From Acidimicrobiia bacterium (lineage in GTDB: Bacteria > Actinomycetota > Acidimicrobiia > Acidimicrobiales > SZUA-35): a stretch of 8,095 nt of DNA. The notes below the pieces were generated by a model that did not search any database, was not told the DNA's origin, and saw only the letters and a program-made list of their open reading frames with translations. Shown piece after piece: positions 5,438 to 8,095 of the stretch (the first letter of the stretch is position 1; the number at the start of each line of letters is the position of its first letter). Made by a program: the position numbers and the translations under genes. The DNA is taken from the NCBI GenBank assembly GCA_029857855.1, contig JAOUGG010000089.1, positions 1-8,095 on the forward strand, read 5' to 3'.

Positions 5438-6289
5438 ATGACCGCGGTGCTGGCCCTGGCCGGGGCGTTGATCGTCGGGGCGTCCGACTTCGCCGGCGGC
5501 TTTGCGGCCCGGCGCGATCCAGCGGTGCGGGTCACCGCCTGGATCCAGGCCGCCAGCCTGGCCCTCCTGGCCCTGGCGCTGGTGCCGTTCGGATGGACCG
5601 AGGTGGTCGGCCGAGACCTCGTGGCGGGCGTGATCGCCGGACTCTCGGGGACCTTCTCGTTCATCTGCCTCTACAAATCGTTCACGCTCGGCCCCATCTC
5701 ACTGCTCGCTCCAGTTGCGGCGGTGCTCTCCGCGGTCGTCCCGACGATGGTCGGCGTGATCCGGGGCGAGACGCTGTCGACCGTCAACACCGTCGGGGTC
5801 GTGGTGAGCCTGGCGGCAATCGTGCTGGTCTCACAGGATCGATCGGGAATCGGCGTCGACGGACAGGACCCTCGCTCGATGGCCATCGGCTTCGGATTGG
5901 CCGCACTGGCCGGGACCGGGTTCTCGATCTTCTTCCTGGCCTTGGCCGAGACCGATCCAGCGTCGGGGCTCTGGCCGCTGGTCGTGGCACGGCTGTTTTC
6001 GGTGCCGGTGGTGTCGCTGATCGCTCTGGCCGCGACCGGTTCGTTGGTGGCGGCCACGGGGAACCGACGGATCCTGCTGCTCGGCGGGCTGGGCGAGGCC
6101 GCGGCCAACGTCTGCGCCATGGCCGCCTACCAGCGGGGCCCGTTGTCGGTTGCGGCGGTGCTGAGCGCGCTGTTCCCGGTGAGCACCGTGATCCTCGCCC
6201 GCCTCGTGTTCAGCGAACGGCTTCGGCTGCAGCAGTGGGGCGGAGTGTTCCTGACCATCGGTGCCATCCCGCTGGTCGTCTGGCCCTGA
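5438..6289 (+). CDS. EamA/DMT-superfamily membrane transporter
   Basis: This 283-residue, very hydrophobic protein has about ten membrane helices in two EamA repeats (roughly 2-132 and 148-281). That is the standard layout of the drug/metabolite transporter superfamily. Each repeat ends with the family's signature. The first has LAPVAAVLSAVVPTMVGVI (90-108) followed by GE; the second has LSALFPVSTVILARLVFSE (242-260) followed by a Q-x-x-G and helix ten. These proteins are proton- or exchange-driven carriers in the cytoplasmic membrane, often exporters of amino acids and other metabolites. The substrate cannot be assigned. The family's founding member exports cysteine-pathway compounds in E. 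coli, and a cysteine synthase gene follows 163 bases downstream, but this is only suggestive. The ATG at 5438 has no Shine-Dalgarno; a TANNNT box precedes it. A stop codon soon upstream and the typical hydrophobic N-terminus support this start. Confidence 0.93.
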   Translation: MTAVLALAGALIVGASDFAGGFAARRDPAVRVTAWIQAASLALLALALVPFGWTEVVGRDLVAGVIAGLSGTFSFICLYKSFTLGPISLLAPVAAVLSAVVPTMVGVIRGETLSTVNTVGVVVSLAAIVLVSQDRSGIGVDGQDPRSMAIGFGLAALAGTGFSIFFLALAETDPASGLWPLVVARLFSVPVVSLIALAATGSLVAATGNRRILLLGGLGEAAANVCAMAAYQRGPLSVAAVLSALFPVSTVILARLVFSERLRLQQWGGVFLTIGAIPLVVWP

Positions 6290-6357
6290 GCGGCCACCTG
6301 GGCCTACGGGGAACGGCGTGTGTCCGACGTCACGGAACAACTCTTTGGGGTCCCCGG

Positions 6358-6387
6358 TTAAAGATGAGTAATCTGGTCGGGTATATG
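6358..6387 (+). promoter_or_regulatory. Possible promoter of the cysteine synthase gene
   Basis: TTAAAG (6358-6363) and TATATG (6382-6387), 18 bases apart, resemble sigma-70-type -35 and -10 boxes in an unusually AT-rich patch of this GC-rich window. Transcription would start near 6394, giving a leader of about 59 bases. That leader contains an inverted repeat TTCGA-N3-TCGAA (6402-6414) and the tandem CCGACAAG / CCGACAAA (6415-6430). Both are candidate regulator sites. The matches to consensus are partial. Confidence 0.4.
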
Positions 6388-6456
6388 GACTTTGTCGTGA
6401 ATTCGAGCTTCGAACCGACAAGCCGACAAAACTTTGAGGACGTGGTAACACCATGA
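6364..6456 (+). other. Short upstream reading frame overlapping cysM start
   Basis: A 30-codon frame (MSNLVGYMDFVVNSS, then FEPTSRQNFEDVVTP) starts at 6364 and ends with a TGA that overlaps the ATG of the cysteine synthase gene (ATGA, 6453-6456). Shorter in-frame starts are ATG 6385 and GTG 6397; the last would be almost leaderless if the promoter at 6358-6387 is right. G/C at third positions is only about 55%, unlike true genes here, and it has no cysteine codons. It may be a coupling or leader peptide, or chance. Confidence 0.2.
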
Positions 6457-7370
6457 AGCCAGGAAACACCCCGCTCGTCGAGTTCCGTGAGCTGGCGCCG
6501 ACGGGAACCCGCCTGTTCGCCAAGCTGGAGTGGTACAACCCCACCGGGTCGATCAAGGATCGGCCGGCCTGGAGCATGTTCCATCGGGCCGTCGACGAGG
6601 GCAGACTCCTCCCCGGCATGCCGTTGATCGAGGCCACGTCGGGCAACACCGGCATCGGTCTGGCCCGCATCGCCCTCATCAACAAGCATCCGATGACGAT
6701 CTGCCTCCCGGCCAAGTCCACCGAGGAGCGCAAGCAGCTGCTACGAGCCTACGGGGCCGATCTCATCGAGGTCGACGGCGGACCGAACGACGCCATCGCC
6801 TTCGCCCGCCATCTGGTCGACGAGGGCCACGGCTACATGTGCTACCAGTACGGCAACCCGGCCAATCCGGCGGCACACGAGTTCGGCACCTCACTCGAGA
6901 TCCAGCGGGACTGGCCGCTCGAGGCCCCTCCCGACCACCTCTTCTCCGCCTACGGCACCGGTGGCACAATCACCGGCAACAGTCGGGCGATGAAGCGCTT
7001 CCACCCCGGCATCAAGGTCCACTCGGTGGAGGAGTTCATGGACGATCCGATCGGCGGGATGCGCAGCCAGGAAGACCCGTTCCAGCCACCGGTCGCCGAT
7101 CTGTCACTGGTCGACCATCGCCATCAGGTCCGCAGGAAGACGGCCGAGGACATGGTGCTCATCACCATGAACACCGAGGGCCATTTCGTGGGCACGTCGT
7201 CGGGCGCGATCATCCACGCCGCCGTCGAGTACCTGGAAACCCACGGCGGCACGGCGGTGATCCTACTGCCCGATGCCGGGTGGAAGTACCTGTCCGGCAA
7301 CCCCTGGGCGGAGGCCACCCAGCCGGCCGAGGCCCGCAAGCCCGTTCCGGCGCTGGCCACCACCCACTGA
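6453..7370 (+). CDS. cysM: PLP-dependent cysteine synthase, CysM (O-phosphoserine sulfhydrylase) type
   Basis: This 305-residue fold-type II PLP enzyme makes cysteine from an activated serine and a sulfur donor in the cytoplasm. The PLP lysine is Lys35 in NPTGSIKDRPA (29-39). TSGNTG (62-67) holds the substrate carboxylate, GTGGT (168-172) binds the PLP phosphate, and GTSSGA (247-252) contacts the ring nitrogen. It resembles Mycobacterium tuberculosis CysM more than CysK: YQYGNPAN (131-138), TEGHFVGTSSGA (241-252) and DAGWKYLS (274-281) match, and CysK's HKIQGIG segment is absent. Arg204 (GGMRSQED) falls without gaps on M. tuberculosis CysM Arg220, the residue linked to O-phosphoserine preference. 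That enzyme uses the sulfur-carrier protein CysO, but no CysO or Mec gene is visible here. The ATG at 6453 precedes GNTPLVE as expected. The Shine-Dalgarno is poor (GAGG about 13 bases away), so coupling to the short upstream frame is possible. Confidence 0.93.
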   Translation: MKPGNTPLVEFRELAPTGTRLFAKLEWYNPTGSIKDRPAWSMFHRAVDEGRLLPGMPLIEATSGNTGIGLARIALINKHPMTICLPAKSTEERKQLLRAYGADLIEVDGGPNDAIAFARHLVDEGHGYMCYQYGNPANPAAHEFGTSLEIQRDWPLEAPPDHLFSAYGTGGTITGNSRAMKRFHPGIKVHSVEEFMDDPIGGMRSQEDPFQPPVADLSLVDHRHQVRRKTAEDMVLITMNTEGHFVGTSSGAIIHAAVEYLETHGGTAVILLPDAGWKYLSGNPWAEATQPAEARKPVPALATTH

Positions 7371-7381
7371 GCTCGGGCCTA

Positions 7382-7437
7382 CCGCCGCAGGCGGGTCGAC
7401 GGTGATCTGGATCAGGTGGCGTCTCCAAGCGGCACCT
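7382..7437 (+). terminator. Two small stem-loops after cysM
   Basis: Twelve bases after the cysM stop, CCGCC-GCA-GGCGG (7382-7394) forms a five-base-pair hairpin. A second element pairs AGGTGGCG (7414-7421) with CGGCACCT (7430-7437) with one G/G mismatch and an 8-base loop, followed by CCTCGTGATGTTT. Either could end the cysM transcript before the ABC transporter gene. Neither is followed by a proper U-run. Confidence 0.3.
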
Positions 7438-7494
7438 CCTCGTGATGTTTGAGCCACAGTTCGGACCGGCCGGGTCATGATGCAGCCGCAACAC

Positions 7495-7500
7495 TAGGAT
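7495..7500 (+). promoter_or_regulatory. Possible -10 box of the ABC transporter gene
   Basis: TAGGAT fits TANNNT in the 188-base gap before the ABC ATPase gene. A start near 7507 would give a leader of about 50 bases to the ATG at 7559, or about 20 to the in-frame ATG at 7529. No clear -35 is seen. Confidence 0.25.
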
Positions 7501-7558
7501 CGTGACGTCGGCCATTGAACCGTCTGAGATGAGGGCAAGCGACGATGGGCAAACGATC

Positions 7559-8095
7559 ATGAGCACCGCCGACCGGTCGGTCATCCACATCGAGAACCTG
7601 CACAAAGCGTTCGGATCGACGAAGGCGCTCGACGGTCTGAATCTCGACGTCGGGCAGGGTGAGGTGATGGGGTTCCTCGGACCCAACGGCTCCGGCAAGT
7701 CGACCACCATCCGCGTCCTGATGGGTTTGCTTCGCCACGACGCCGGCCACGTCGAACTCCTCGGCCGTGATCCGTGGGACGACGCCGTCGAGCTTCACCG
7801 CCGCATCGCGTATGTGCCGGGCGATGTCAACCTGTGGCCCGGCCTGTCCGGCGGGGAGACCATCGATCTTCTGGGCCGGTTGGGTTCCGGTCTCGACCCC
7901 AAACGCCGGGCCGAGATGATCGAACGGTTCGACCTCGATCCCACCAAGAAGGGGCGAACGTACTCGAAAGGCAATCGGCAGAAGGTGGCGCTCATCGCAG
8001 CCATGGCCGGCGACCCCGACCTCTTCGTGCTCGACGAACCCACCTCAGGCCTCGACCCGCTGATGGAATCGGTGTTTCAGGACGTGATACGGGAA
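7559..8095 (+). CDS. ABC transporter ATP-binding protein, ABC-2 exporter type, 3' end outside window
   Basis: The first 179 codons of an ABC ATPase are present; the family is usually about 240-310 residues. It would power an exporter for drugs, lipids or polyketides at the cytoplasmic membrane, with its permease probably encoded beyond the right edge. Walker A is GPNGSGKST (41-49) and Walker B is LFVLDEP (155-161), followed by the D-loop SGLD (163-166). The signature is [11 protein letters not shown] (135-145) in place of LSGGQ, a variant common among actinobacterial ABC-2-type exporter ATPases. The Q-loop glutamine is also replaced: [12 protein letters not shown] (85-96) has Gly-Asp where Gln is usual. 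The start at 7559 gives the normal short lead into [12 protein letters not shown]. In-frame ATG 7529 and GTG 7502 are alternatives, and none has a strong Shine-Dalgarno. Its relation to cysM is uncertain because 188 bases separate them. Confidence 0.95.
   Translation, partial: MSTADRSVIHIENLHKAFGSTKALDGLNLDVGQGEVMGFLGPNGSGKSTTIRVLMGLLRHDAGHVELLGRDPWDDAVELHRRIAYVPGDVNLWPGLSGGETIDLLGRLGSGLDPKRRAEMIERFDLDPTKKGRTYSKGNRQKVALIAAMAGDPDLFVLDEPTSGLDPLMESVFQDVIRE

Noticed and set aside
6402..6414. A LexA-type SOS box before cysM
   Set aside because: The repeat is TTCGA-N3-TCGAA, whereas the actinobacterial SOS box is TCGAAC-N4-GTTCGA; the arms and spacing do not match.
5831..6733. A 300-codon minus-strand frame across the transporter and cysM starts
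   Set aside because: It spans two good plus-strand genes and their intergenic region, and the protein is Arg/Gln/His-rich without family features.
7654..7875. LSGGE at residues 97-100 of the ABC ATPase as the ABC signature
   Set aside because: It lies directly after the Q-loop region, too early; the signature position just before Walker B is occupied by YSKGNRQK.
1..8095. CRISPR array, insertion sequence, tRNA/rRNA or toxin-antitoxin/defence genes
   Set aside because: No regularly spaced repeats, transposase motifs, cloverleaf sequence or defence-type proteins were visible on either strand.

Overview
The window is ordinary-looking chromosomal DNA from a GC-rich, high-GC-type actinobacterium. 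Third codon positions are mostly G or C in every convincing gene. A MshB/Mca-like PIG-L deacetylase, a mycobacterial-type CysM and a YSKGN-type ABC ATPase all point to Actinomycetota. Two genes have no Shine-Dalgarno but a TANNNT box 9-10 bases before ATG, which suggests leaderless transcripts. An assignment to Acidimicrobiia or relatives is a guess only.

Layout, left to right. (a) 1-1344, minus strand: a crotonase-fold enoyl-CoA hydratase/isomerase whose stop overlaps the start (ATGA) of an NTF2/SnoaL-like gene that runs off the left edge. (b) 1345-1583: divergent intergenic region. (c) 1584-2216, plus strand: a 1-Cys peroxiredoxin of the Prx6 type with a good ribosome site. (d) 4933-2306, minus strand: a run of three genes (threonine-aldolase-family PLP enzyme, PIG-L deacetylase, small lipoprotein), likely co-transcribed, with a GC-rich palindrome between the first two. 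(e) 5097-5285, plus strand: a small gene, not previously recognised by me, for a signal-peptide-like or single-pass membrane protein. It is followed by a long imperfect 17-bp stem-loop. (f) 5438-6289: an EamA/DMT-family transporter. (g) 6453-7370: a CysM-type cysteine synthase preceded by a possible promoter, short repeats and a short overlapping upstream reading frame. (h) 7559-8095: the start of an ABC-2-type exporter ATPase, cut by the right edge.

How they may work together (inference): several products touch thiol and amino-acid metabolism. CysM makes cysteine, a MshB/Mca-like deacetylase would act on mycothiol or a related compound, the 1-Cys peroxiredoxin needs an external thiol reductant, the threonine-aldolase-family enzyme makes or uses glycine, and some DMT/EamA proteins export cysteine-pathway metabolites. 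The genes lie in several separate transcription units on both strands, so this is a loose theme rather than a demonstrated system. I see no mobile element, CRISPR array, tRNA, rRNA or defence island, and no convincing undescribed multi-gene system. The most promising unexplained items are the small exported/membrane protein gene with its downstream hairpin, and the upstream region of the CysM gene.
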